A stretch of 64,000 bases of DNA, taken from NCBI GenBank assembly GCA_021030905.1, contig JAGFMI010000005.1:186001-250000 (forward strand), given 5' to 3'. A program made the position numbers and the translations under genes. This document shows positions 23,879 through 33,792 of this stretch, one piece after another. The stretch is from Pyrenula massariospora (Eukaryota > Ascomycota > Eurotiomycetes > Pyrenulales > Pyrenulaceae). The notes under the pieces were generated by a model. That model had not been told where the DNA came from, made no database searches, and saw only the letters and a list, made by a program, of their open reading frames with translations. The first letter of the stretch is position 1. Every line of letters starts with the position of its first letter.

Positions 23879-26800
23879 ATGATCAGTCTCTTATTCAGAA
23901 CATTCCTGATCGGAGCAGCCGCAAGTGCCGTTGCCAGAGCATCTCCTATAGAAGATCGTTCGCTCAATCCTAACTTTTCTCTTGTCCCTCGAGCCCTTCC
24001 CATTGGGACTTGCGATTCTAATACGCCTTGTCCAAACGGTGCTTGTTGTGGCAGCAATGGCCTTTGCGGATACTCACCAGCTGAGTGCGGTACCGGATGC
24101 GCATCAAACTGCGATGCCAAAGCAGCGTGTGGTCAATACGGAAAACCTGGGCAGCAGACATGCCCTCTCAATGTCTGCTGCTCTCAGTTCGGGTATTTTT
24201 GACTGGGAAGACCTCGTTCTATGCTCCCTCTGACAATTATCTTAGGTTCTGTGGTAGTACCTCGGACTTCTGTGATACCAGTAAAGGATGTCAGGAAGGG
24301 TTTGGCTCATGCGGCGGTGCCCCCAAACCCTCCTGTTCAAGTTCAGGTGTGAACAAACGCACTATAGGCTACTATGAGTCGTGGGCGTCCACTCGGAAAT
24401 GTCAAAGTGCAAGTCCGCTATACAGAAACTTGAACAAAGTATTATTCCTGACCTCGCCCAGGTTCAACCCGAGGATCTCAATCTGGCCGGCTTCACTCAT
24501 GTCAATTTCGCTTTTGCCTTCTTCGACCCCAATAGCTTCCAGATCGCTCCTATGGATTCAAACTCTGCCACATTATACAACCGCTTCACTGCTTTGAAGG
24601 GGAAATACGGAAGTCTGCAGACGTGGATTTCTGTCGGTGGATGGTCATTCACGGATCCGGGTCCAACGCGACAGGCGTTCTCTAACATGGCCAGCAATTC
24701 TGCTAACCGCCAAAAGTTCATTTCCGGTGTATTGTCGTTCATGAATACGTATGGATTTGATGGATTAGACATTGATTGGGTGAGTATAATACCCCATTTG
24801 CCTTAATTGTATCACACGGTCTAATGAGTTTTCTAGGAGTATCCCGGTGCAGACGACCGTGGAGGTGTACAAGCTGATACCGCCAACTTCGTGACTCTGG
24901 TCCAGGAGCTGAAACGGGGCTTGGGTTCGAAAGGTCTGACTGTAACGTTGCCAACTAGCTATTGGTATCTGCAACACTTCGATGTCAAGGCAATGCAGAA
25001 CTATGTGGACTGGTTTGTTCGCGCTTTGTCCTGGAAAACCTCTCTTACTGAGGAATCCTAGGTTCAACCTCATGTCGTACGACTTACATGGTACATGGGA
25101 TGCCGATTCGCAGTTCGTTGGACCTTACATTGCACCCCATACGAACCTGACAGAAATCGACTTAGGCCTGCAGCTTTTGTGGCGTGCTGGCGTGGATGCA
25201 TCCAAAGTCGTCCTTGGGCAGGGCTGGGTGAGTTCATAGGATCTACATAACCAAAGCCTAGGTGCTAAGGTATAGTAGTATGGTCGATCTTTCACTTTGA
25301 AAGATCCTTCATGCAACACACCGAACGGAGTCTGTCAATTCAACGGCGGCGCCAATGCTGGGCCATGTTCTGGTACCGCTGGTATCCTCGACTATCAGGA
25401 GATATCCGATGTCATCAAACAGAACAATCTTAATCCAACCTGGGACAAGACTGCTGGCGTCAAATGGATTACCTGGAATAGCAACCAGTGGGTGTCATAT
25501 GACGACGATGATACTTTTTCACAAAAGAAGGTGAGCTTTCAGATCCAGAAGCTCTGAGACTCTGCTTACCATGGACTATAAAGTCATTCGCCAACGACCG
25601 ATGTCTTGGCGGTATGATGGTGTGGGCCATCGATCAAAAAAGCCAGTCTTCATCAAACAATCTAGCCTCAGGTGTTACCCAGGATCAGCAGAATAGCGCC
25701 AACCAAGCCTCTGCGGATCAAGCGGCCAAATTAACGTGCTATACTACGGAGTGCAACGCCAAATGCAAGAAAGGCACGAATCAAGTTGCTCAGATGAACG
25801 GCCAGCCTGGGCAATTGTCCACCAAGTTAGTACCAATCATTCCTACGGGTCACAGAAAATTTTGTGGTTACTAGGATGTGGACTGTACTGCTTTATGTCT
25901 GACTAACGACTTGATAGTGACCGTTGCCCCAAAGGACAATACCGCAATCTCTGTTGCAACGACGGAACAACCATGGGCAAGTGCCAGTGGCGAGGGTATC
26001 GTGGCGCGGGATTATCATGCATCTCCGGTTGCGCAGATGGTATGGCGTTTTGCCCAATGGCTTGACAGTTGATTGATATGCTCATTCCAGGCGAAAGTGA
26101 GCTCGTTACGGACACGAACAACCGTAGTGGAAAGAAAGACCAAACATGTAACGGTGGCCTACAATCTTACTGCTGCTCAGGCTTCAAACCACCGCCTACC
26201 AAATCAGAACTCGAGCAACAAGCTGCAGATGCAGCGAAAGATGCAGCAGAGTCTGCAGCGGAGCAAGCGGCACTCGATCTCGCCGCAAAGGCGTTCTGTC
26301 GCGTTGCCGTTCCCGCACTGCTAGCACCACTCGAGCTCGCTGAGGATCTTATCCCGTTTATCGGTAAGTCTCCTACAGCGGAATTAGTGCGCATTCGAGA
26401 TGCTGACAGGCGTTACGAGGTTGGGTGGCTGATGCTGCTGAGATCGCCGCCACTCCAGCACTGATCCAGCTGTGCGTCAAAGGCATTGAGAAAGAAGGCA
26501 AGGCTGAGTTCAAAGTCTTCGGAAAGAAACATACCCTCTCCATGGACACCAAAACGGAGCCCGTGTCCAAAAGGCCGCCGCCCTCCAGCCACAGCTCGCT
26601 GCCTACGAGCTCTGCCAACTGTAAGCGAGCGGATAACGGTGACAACTGCGGGAGACCGGTGCGTAATGGCCCGGATATGTATGAAAGTACAGCGTCAACC
26701 ACTGCCATGCCACCTCCGACGGTTTCTGTCTGCCGCGGCCGGGACTGGACGCAACCATGTCTGCATTATAGCTCTGTGATTAGTCGAAATCCGACTTACA

Positions 26801-27931
26801 AGACCTTGACGTGTCCTCTCCACAGCAGGGGAAGCCCGCCTCGTCCATGGAGAAACAGATGGTATGACGATCATAACGCAGACTGGTAAGAAGATTCTTG
26901 ACAAAATTCATTCAAAGTACTAAGCTATGGAACTAGGTACAACGGTTTCATGCAACAAAGGGGAGTGAATTGCCAGGCCGACGAATATCCGCCTGCTGCT
27001 TTCTGGCAAGGTGCGATAAACCCGAAACAGTATATTCGCTTTTCTCCTGGAACTCAAAATACAGGGGCTGGATCTCTCTTTGGTTTGGCCTTCTGTAGGT
27101 TTGATGATCAGGGGAACCTTCCCGTCGAGAGAATCAACGTGAAATACATCAGCAATCGAGTAGTAGGAGGCTTAAAGAGAAGCGTCTACCATTACGAAGC
27201 GCGAACCACGCGCAGCGCTGTCAGAATTGATTTTGACGCCTTTGTTGTAGATCCTGACGTGGTCCAGGGGCTGCAGTATGTTATTCCCAATTCATTTCCC
27301 CCCTTTTTTGATTTATAAAGAGGTCGGATTCCCTATTCTGGCCCCTTTGAGACCTTCGTTTTTAATGAACGCTCCTATCCAATCCATTTTTATGAGAAAG
27401 AACCTCCACTTACTCTGCAATTTGGACAGTGATAACCCTTGCTGGCCAGAAGTGCTGCTCGAGGATCCAGGCTTCGCATTGCTGACGGACGACCGATATT
27501 ACGCAGGCCACCGAGATGCTCAGCGGTATGCCAGGGATAATTACCCTGGTCTCATTCCTCGAGACGTGCTTGGAAATCATGTACCGCAACCAGGGTTTCG
27601 GAAACGCGATGATGAATCCCATGACTTGGACCCCGATGCTTGGGTGTTCAACGATGGAAACAGTACTCGACGTGTCTCGGACGTGGAGTTAAAGAAAGTG
27701 CTGGGTATTCTACGATGTAGTTCGGCTGATTGCCACGAAGAGATGCATAATTTGGGCATTGAGACAGCGGTTGTTGTGCAGTCCGAGGAGACAGGAAGCC
27801 CTGAGGTACAGACTGTGCTGGCATCCATGACACAGTTGGCGGTAGATGTGGTGGCCACTCCAACAGCCGGCGCTTCCGCTGGGAGCGGAGCTCATGGGGT
27901 TCTTGCACAACCACAGGCGACAAATTTATGA
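23879..27931 (+). CDS. Subgroup C (killer-toxin-like) GH18 chitinase with chitin-binding type-1 domains
   Basis: Secreted endochitinase-type protein. Signal peptide MISLLFRTFLIGAAASAVA; two hevein-like modules (CPNGACCGSNGLCGYSPAECG and a second completed by the intron 24193-24245, FGFCGSTSDFCD); GH18 domain from IGYYESW, with SVGGWSF and the catalytic DGLDIDW/E, the Glu lying just after the intron 24780-24836; then LMSYDLHGTWD and WYGRSF. After GH18 come Cys-rich segments (CYTTECNAKCKKG; NLCCNDG; CCSGFKPPPTKSE), an Ala-rich helix and a long C-terminal domain ending at 27931. The order matches fungal chitinases related to the Kluyveromyces killer-toxin alpha/beta subunits. At least nine introns. 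Oddity: between STRKCQ (about 24395) and QPEDLNLAGFTH (about 24465) the frame changes by one base and no good intron bridges it, so the allele may be broken or the base wrong. Confidence 0.85.
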
Positions 27932-28113
27932 TATACAGAGCTAGACAATGATTCAATATAGTGTTAATGGTTAGTGCCGACCAACACGCACATGCATCCG
28001 CAATTCAAATACTGGAATCTCACCCTGCTCTGCCATTAATTCTTAACAGAAAGGCTTGCTTCCCGTTAGGGGCCAGGGAGGGCTCTTAACAACCCTTGGC
28101 CGACGTATATTTT

Positions 28114-29034
28114 TTAATCGAACAGTGCCGCATCCGGATTCGCTTCCTCCATTCGCCGCCTCTCATCCTGATCCTTACTCTTCTCCAGCTCCATTACTTC
28201 GGCTCTGCATCGCTCCTTGTCGAAGGATACTGGCCATCCGTGGCGGAGATACATGTTGTAAACATCCTTCAAGATCAAATCAGCCTTCGCGCTATTCAAT
28301 CGAGAGTCTCGAAGGCTGAAACCTACCGCTGCATGCTTCCTCTCCCTTTCCCTCGCCTCACGCTGCTCCCTATCGAGCTCACTTTCGTTATTATCAGAAC
28401 CGGGGTCATGCCGAGGTCCCCATGCTTGAAAATTTTCTTGTCGCATAAGTTCCTCCTCCTCAGCCTTCAACTCGGCACGACTATAGAACCTCCCCGTCGC
28501 CGGCTGGCCGATCGGGTTCGGCACTAACATCCACACCAATTTTTCATACTTCTGTGTCCAGGTGTCCAATAGTTCCGCGATGGGTGTCGTGCGATGACCT
28601 TTCCATTTCTCTACGTCAGGTATAGCTTCATATTCTTCGCGAGGTATCGTAATATGTGATCCGACTGGAGAGAACTCAGTTAAGGTGCCTTCATCTGTGT
28701 CGAGAATCAATGATGTGCCTTCTCGGTCGATGCTGCGGGTGAAATAGATGCAGTGGGCTGGCAGAGGATAGATTTCCTCGCTGCTTTGGTTATCATAGTA
28801 ACAGATTGGAACGGTTTCCCAATGAATGAGAATTCGTTTGAACGGATCCGCTGCGCGTATGTATGGAAGATAGCGGAGGAGGTCAAGGACGGTTTCGGTT
28901 TTCCCATGAACATTGATAGAGTCCCAGCCGTTTAGAGGTGGGACGATGAGCACGTTGTCCTCTAGATATGGGTGACGGACAATTTGTTGGTAGAACTTCA
29001 GCACAGCCTTGACAGTCTCATCGCGGGAGTACAT
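28114..29034 (-). CDS. Uncharacterised fungal protein (306 aa)
   Basis: Single-exon gene starting MYSRDETVKAVLKFYQQIV. I do not recognise a named family. The N-terminal two thirds look globular (VPPLNGWDSINVHGKTETVLDLLRYLPYI cut by the limit here into its start and end, with conserved-looking Trp, Pro and aromatic residues such as IHWETVPICYYD). The C-terminal third is charged and helical (ELKAEEEELMRQENFQ; EARERERKHAAVGFSLRD). No signal peptide or membrane helix, so probably cytosolic or nuclear. It converges with the chitinase gene, 182 bp apart. Codon composition and absence of stop codons over 306 residues support a real gene. Confidence 0.7.
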   Translation of the reverse strand: MYSRDETVKAVLKFYQQIVRHPYLEDNVLIVPPLNGWDSINVHGKTETVLDLLRYLPYIRAADPFKRILIHWETVPICYYDNQSSEEIYPLPAHCIYFTRSIDREGTSLILDTDEGTLTEFSPVGSHITIPREEYEAIPDVEKWKGHRTTPIAELLDTWTQKYEKLVWMLVPNPIGQPATGRFYSRAELKAEEEELMRQENFQAWGPRHDPGSDNNESELDREQREARERERKHAAVGFSLRDSRLNSAKADLILKDVYNMYLRHGWPVSFDKERCRAEVMELEKSKDQDERRRMEEANPDAALFD

Positions 29035-29978
29035 CTTGAAATCGTAGATTGCAGAGTCGTCTGCTTTGTACTCATACTATGTACTCGCTGCTTGCGTTGA
29101 GCAAGATAAACGTGCTCTACTTCGCCTTTGTAGTGCAACCGTAAGCCGAGCCTTCATATAAATGTTGACCTACCTTGTTTGATAAGGTTTTCACCGGTCA
29201 CGTAGATGGAGAATCATGAAAGGTTGCCAGCCAGCATTTATACTCTCCAGCATCGTCTTGTGGTTCCTAACATAAAGTACGTACTGGCATACGACACGAT
29301 GTGCGAGCCAATCGCGGTGAAGAGTTTCGGTGGTCGTGGCGGATGAAAAAAGGCTTGGCAAAATTTGGGGAGGGAGAAAAAATTCCCGTTCTCATCCTCA
29401 TCTTCAGCGACTCAGTCCGCTCAGTTCCTAATTAACATCACGACCGTAGCTATGTGTGATAGTCCTGCACGAAACATGCTAGGAAGAGGCCTGGACCTCG
29501 TCTTTCAAACCAACCTCTCGCCGCTAGCCAGCCACCTTTGCGCCATGACGCAGCACACTGTGGAGGTCAAGCAAAGCTTCAACTCTATTCGTGCGTCAAG
29601 GCACAATCTGCTCCATTTAATCGAACGCCAAACTCAGCTGAAAAGCTTGTTACCATTTTCGAGAGTAGAGCTCTATTACTAGGCTAGTCTTTCTCTTAGA
29701 CATGCATGCCAGACGGGATGCTAAAGTTTCGACCGTAACCTAGTATCCCATCTCGGCCAATGTGTTTCAACGACGAAAGTCTTTCACCGCTTGCTAGAGC
29801 AGCCACGAAGCTGGCTGGCTTCCCAAAACAAATATAGAAGAGGACAGCCCCCCGCCATGCTAACCACGTGGGTGTACCTGAACAGATTCAGCTCGAAGCT
29901 ATATCCGCTGTGGGATTCCTTTTTTCGTTCAGCATTTAATCTCGCATTCTATATTCGATTCCAATACTGCAATCAAAG
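29035..29978. other. Divergent intergenic region
   Basis: Holds the promoters of the uncharacterised gene to the left and the secreted-protein gene to the right. A 105-codon plus frame at 29365-29682 shows no recognisable content. Confidence 0.45.
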
Positions 29979-31051
29979 ATGAAGCTGATCTCATCTCTAC
30001 TCTTCGTGCCCGTCACTTTTGCTGCATATCCTCTTGAGCTTCTCAAGCAAAGCTTGCTCGGACAGACTGACAAAGTATTTGAAGAAGGCAGCCTCGTAAC
30101 TGATGCAGCCTCTTCCATCCGAACAGCCACCGTGCAGATCAAGAACAATTTCCCTGTCGACGCATGGCTGACCATTCTCCATTGGCGAGGTTCCCTAAGA
30201 GAGGAGCATCTCGACTCAAAGACCTTTTCCAACATCTCGTCCGGCCAGGTCAGCGATTATATGGGCGTGGTCTTCGATTCAGGTAAGTTTTGCATTGCGT
30301 CCCACATCACATATGCTCACACTGAAGAGCAGTGCGAAAAGATTTTGATGTCTGGAGTGTTGGCGTGCATTTCGGAAATGAATCATTGACGCTATGGACG
30401 AAGTACCACGAAGCGAACTTGGCATTAGATGACGCGCAAAGCAACTCTGTGTTTGAGACTGAGAAGTGGGGCGGGAATGTAGCCTTATCAGTGCCAAGGA
30501 GCTCCGTGAGTGATGGCTTCGCCGTACAAGCAGGACTTTGGCACTGACAGCTCGATAGGCACTGGTTTCATTTGAAAAGCCGGCCTCTGCCCACCCAGCA
30601 CCAGATCTGACTTCTTTTGTATTCTTCTCGGTATGTCTCTCAGAGCAGATATATGAAAATTTCTGCCGTCTAATCAAATCAGCCGTATACACGCATCAAG
30701 GATTTGGCTAGGTTCAGCATCGGGCTCACTAACGACGCAACCGAACATGATATCAATCAAACCTACATCTTCGACACCTTCGACCCTGAACCTGAGCACG
30801 GTTACCATTTCCCATTCTATTTCTGGCCCAGGTCCTCGCAGACATGGACGATCTCCGTGCACGCCTATGGCGACTCGTTCAGCGGCGAGCTTGCGGCAAA
30901 CTTCACATGTAACCTTGAGCCAGAAAGGCATGGGTCGTGGATTTTGGTCGAGTTGAATAGGGATGGATATGTGTTTGGAACCAACCTGAAGCGTGACAGG
31001 TCGTGCAGGGGTAAATGGGAGAATGGTACAGCGAGCTCGCCGAAGCTTTGA
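29979..31051 (+). CDS. Uncharacterised secreted protein (305 aa)
   Basis: Start MKLISSLLFVPVTFAAYPLE is a typical signal peptide. Four exons (29979-30282, 30333-30505, 30559-30630, 30683-31051) with GTAAGT, GTGAGT and GTATGT donors total 918 nt, 305 residues. The mature part is rich in aromatic and acidic residues, e.g. VQIKNNFPVDAWLTILHWRG, DVWSVGVHFGNESLTLWTKY, and FPFYFWPRSSQTWTISVHAYG. Only a few cysteines occur (two near the end, FTCNLEPE and RSCRGKW), and potential N-glycosylation sites are present (NIS, NES, NFT, NGT). I do not recognise the family; the beta-rich pattern suggests a sandwich fold but that is a guess. No C-terminal GPI signal. Only fragments of it survive if introns are ignored. 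Confidence 0.75.
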
Positions 31052-31641
31052 CTACTCCATTAGTCCCTATAGTACTGGCTTCGGTGATCATGCCGTCCAC
31101 GGGAGCTGTCCATCTACAAGAGACCTCTGCACTTGGTACAGGATGGTATAGTTCAAGAAGTGGCTGGCGGATAAGTCTGACTGGGAGGTAATGACGCTGG
31201 TACTAATGAAGCGACTCTTTGTAGAGCAAAATTTGCGAAACATACGTCGTAGTCCCAAAAGCGTGGCGTTTACACCACCGTCTGTATTCTTCTAGAAATC
31301 ACGACTGCGACGTCGCAAGAGCAATGCAAAAATAAACGTCATTTACTATCACCCCTTGCCTTGAAAGCACCATAAAGCTACACAGTGTCTAACAATGAAA
31401 CTATATGACCTGGAACATAATTGAAAATGGGACAACGTATCTGCATTCAGCAATGCATATCCAGAGCTGGGCATACTCAGTTGGGGATATACCCATATCC
31501 ACAGCTGGGTACCTACCAGGTCTACAGCAGGGCTCCAACAGATATGTACAAAGATGCTCTAGTGGTGTCTAAAACACTCTGAACAACGTAAGAGGCTTCC
31601 AACCTCTCTATGCATGAACCAAGGCTATTATGGAACCTCCG
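31052..31641. other. Convergent intergenic region with a short imperfect direct repeat
   Basis: Lies between the 3' ends of the secreted-protein gene and the zinc-cluster gene. Around 31455-31515 two imperfect copies of CATATCCASAGCTGGGYA occur about 37 bp apart. No gene recognised. Confidence 0.45.
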
Positions 31642-33172
31642 CTAATTTTGGTCATCGTTACCGTTGCCTGATCGTCCATCTCCTGTCGTGAATTCATGTA
31701 AAAGGTCACTAAATTCGGTCGGGTCAGCAAATGGGTTCGGTGGGCCACCGGAGGCTTGCTCAGCGGTCCGCTGCTCATTATTGTCATCAATGGCGCTGAA
31801 GTCCACGGGAAAATTTGTAGTGACCTGGTTGAAGCTATCATTTGGTGTTGTTGAGTTCTGCAGCCTGCTTGGTTCACAAAGTCGAGCCGACCCTGTAGCT
31901 CCATTGACAGGGTCGAGGTTCGTCGTAGGTGCGTGCATAGCAGGATTGCTATAGAAGGATGCCAAATCTATACTGGGCAATGCCATCGCTTCGGACTGAT
32001 CCTGCAGCCCATGACTTATCAGGTAGCTCATGAAAGTCCTGTTATGGTGCCACTTTGAGGCTAACGTCCAATAGGTTGGTTGTCCAGGCAACAGCACAGG
32101 ATTCAGGTCTACACCAGCATCGACAAGCGCTTCGATGACTTCAGAAGAGCACCATTGTAGGGCTAGACCAAGAAGTGGAAGCGAATCGTCTAAGCGGACA
32201 TCGAGGGCTTGTTGTTTTTTCTCAAGGCCCAATTTCTTCTTAATATTTTCAAGGATAATGAGCACAACGTCGTTGCGTTTGAGCTCCACGGCACGATATA
32301 ACAGGGAACGATTATCCTCGTCGCGTTTGTCCAGAATACTGTCTGGGCTTCCTTCGAGCATTTCTTGAACGACTCTGACATCGGCATCATTTTCCACCGC
32401 ATGTCGCACCGGATATCGGTTGGACTGTTGTCGAGCTTCATTGCATTGGGCGCGGTGAATGCAGTCCCATGCAAGTTCCCGAAGCCGCTTTCCATCTGAT
32501 TGAGTGTCATTTGGGTGGGCAAGATCGGGAGTCCGTGGCGGAAAGATGTCAATAATCCTGTCAAAAAGCCAATACATCCGCTCTCTTCCGCATGGGTCTA
32601 AGTTTGCATTTACCAGAAAGTTCAAGGTGTAGTAGCTGACTCTTTCCAAGAAAGCCCAATGACTATATCTGTCGTTCTTCATGATTCTCATGATCTCAGG
32701 CCAACACCACGCAAAGCCGAGGACCTCAGCCGGCTGTGGAACTTTCAGAAACTCAACGTTCTGTCCAAGAGTTAGAAAGTCTTCCGTTTTCTTTTGAAGT
32801 TGCTGGATCGGGTCGCTGAGGGGAGCGGGTGGGCCCTTGTGGTGTAATCGGGACTCCAATTGGGAAGAAGCAGCTCTCGTGATGCATGCTTGGAGCTCTT
32901 CAATACTGCGACGCGTCAGTTTTTACTGTCGTGAACCTATGCTTTGCTTACTTTTGGCTTCGTGTTTCACGGCTCACCGGACTCGGCGGCAGTTCGTCCG
33001 GGCGGCACACCTTTCCCTTTTCAAGGCACCGGTCGCAATCCTTGTTTGTGTCAGTGCGGGTACACTGACTATAGTCTCAGCATTCATCTCGAGTATACTC
33101 AAAAGATAGTTGCAAGATCGATACCTTTTGCTTTGACTTTCGGCATTCCGGGCACATACGCTTTTGAGGCAT
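31642..33172 (-). CDS. Zn(II)2Cys6 zinc-cluster protein with ankyrin-like repeats
   Basis: Three exons rebuilt by hand: 33172-33125 (MPQKRMCPECRKSKQK), 33064-32952 and 32905-31642. Introns are 60 and 46 bp; the total is 1425 nt, 474 residues. Joining exons 1 and 2 creates a perfect binuclear cluster, C7-x2-C10-x6-C17-x8-C26-x2-C29-x6-C36 (CPECRKSKQKC, then CDRCLEKGKVC), the DNA-binding motif of fungal transcription factors. After a linker and a helical region, residues about 215-345 resemble ankyrin repeats (RYPVRHAVENDADVRVVQEM; NRSLLYRAVELKRNDVVLII; LLGLALQWCSSEVIEALVDA). The C-terminus is polar, Asn/Thr-rich and ends in an acidic/Gly stretch. The first two exons are too short for simple ORF calling, so an automatic model would probably miss the zinc cluster. 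The start is preceded directly by an in-frame TGA. Divergent from the NACHT gene. Function unknown; a transcription factor is inferred from the cluster. Confidence 0.85.
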
Positions 33173-33792
33173 TCAGTTTATCCTCACCAATAAGAACTGG
33201 ACTGTGTATTGTACTAATCTATGTACTTCCTCTCTGCGGAGTTGGTGCATATACCTAGACAGTCATTAAATAATCTTGTTCCACCAGGTGTAATAATCTA
33301 TGTAACTCGTGTCGAGCAAGCTGTTTCGCCAGAGATATGTGGATATAACGCGAGACTTGAAGGGATGCCTTGAAAACATACTTTAATGCCTGACTTGCGC
33401 CGGCTTGTAAATTGAACTCTGAATGACGGACTTTGTGCGTGACGACAATGGAAAGAAGAGGATCGAAATTAAATAAAGTCGCTAGCCCTGTACTATTTAA
33501 CAAGCCCAAAAGGCGGCTCGCAGCTGCGCATCGGGGCGCAGCACGACCTCAGGCCGTCAGGCGGGATCCATATGCGCTGTGTCGCGATTGATCGCAGCCG
33601 ATCGCAGCCGACCGCAGGCAATCGCAGGCACTCGCAGAAGGCCGCAAAAGAAGTGAGATCCAGCTCATGCGACAACTCTATAAAGGAACTCAGAAAGTGA
33701 GATTCCTCACTTGTTCCCCAAATATCTATATTCTCCTCTGTGGGACAGCATTGCTGTGCGTAATGAGCCGGACTCTCTGGTGCTTTTCTACG
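33173..33792. promoter_or_regulatory. Shared divergent promoter region (zinc-cluster gene / NACHT gene)
   Basis: 620 bp between the two predicted starts. The right half contains a GC-rich block with decamer repeats, then a TATCTATATT-like AT patch near 33723 before the NACHT gene. If translation of the NACHT gene starts at 33667 instead, this region shortens to about 490 bp. Confidence 0.45.
33591..33640. repeat. Five in-register 10-bp tandem repeats (ATCGCAGCCG type)
   Basis: Units read atcgcagccg, atcgcagccg, accgcaggca, atcgcaggca, ctcgcagaag. The core TCGCAG recurs every 10 bp, about one helical turn, so all copies face the same side of the DNA. Confidence 0.8.
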
